The notes beneath the pieces are model-generated. The model did not search any database, was not told the DNA's origin, and was given only the letters and a program-made list of their open reading frames with translations. DNA of 9,627 nt. It comes from an uncultured Prevotella sp. GTDB taxonomy: Bacteria > Bacteroidota > Bacteroidia > Bacteroidales > Bacteroidaceae. How positions within the stretch are numbered: position 1 is the first letter of the stretch; each line of letters starts with the position of its first letter. Positions 7,222 to 9,627 of the stretch are shown piece by piece. The DNA lies in NCBI GenBank assembly GCA_938018155.1, contig CALIIG010000194.1, positions 1 through 9,627 on the forward strand, in the 5' to 3' direction. Position numbers and translations under genes: made by a program.

Positions 7222-9627
<2,406 letters not shown>

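Overview
The window looks like chromosome from a member of the Bacteroidales, most likely Prevotella in the broad sense. This rests on a DPP5-type dipeptidyl peptidase closely resembling the Porphyromonas gingivalis enzyme, a CTP synthase of the Bacteroides/Prevotella type, a YidC with a large periplasmic domain and a Gln/Met-rich tail, a DUF3078 envelope protein, and promoters of the Bacteroidetes TTTG / TAnnTTTG form. No comparison could be run, so the genus is an inference.

Layout: five genes lie head to tail on the minus strand, in transcription order pyrG (CTP synthase, 8838 to 7222), yidC (membrane insertase, 7206 to 5248), dpp5 (periplasmic serine dipeptidyl peptidase, 5202 to 3007) and two paralogous MFS transporters (2925 to 1510 and 1541 to 138), the last two overlapping by 32 nt. 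The first two spacers are 15 and 45 nt with no terminator. The dpp5/MFS spacer is 81 nt and carries a perfect 14-bp stem-loop starting right after the dpp5 stop codon. A divergent gene starts at 8980 on the plus strand and runs off the window; it encodes a secreted DUF3078 protein. Back-to-back Bacteroidetes-type promoters fill the 141-nt divergent spacer. The pyrG promoter lies inside the 5' extension of the longest pyrG frame, so translation should start at GTG 8838.

The left edge (1-78) is a GC-rich block (54 of the first 80 bases are G or C) built from two overlapping, mutually exclusive inverted repeats. It lies downstream of the last MFS gene and is the most unusual non-coding structure here.

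How the genes may work together: pyrG and yidC are housekeeping genes. The dpp5 and twin MFS genes suggest a peptide-use module, in which DPP5 releases dipeptides in the periplasm and the transporters, which resemble the eukaryotic lysosomal dipeptide carrier MFSD1, move them across the inner membrane. That link is a hypothesis from gene order and remembered motif similarity, not something the sequence proves.
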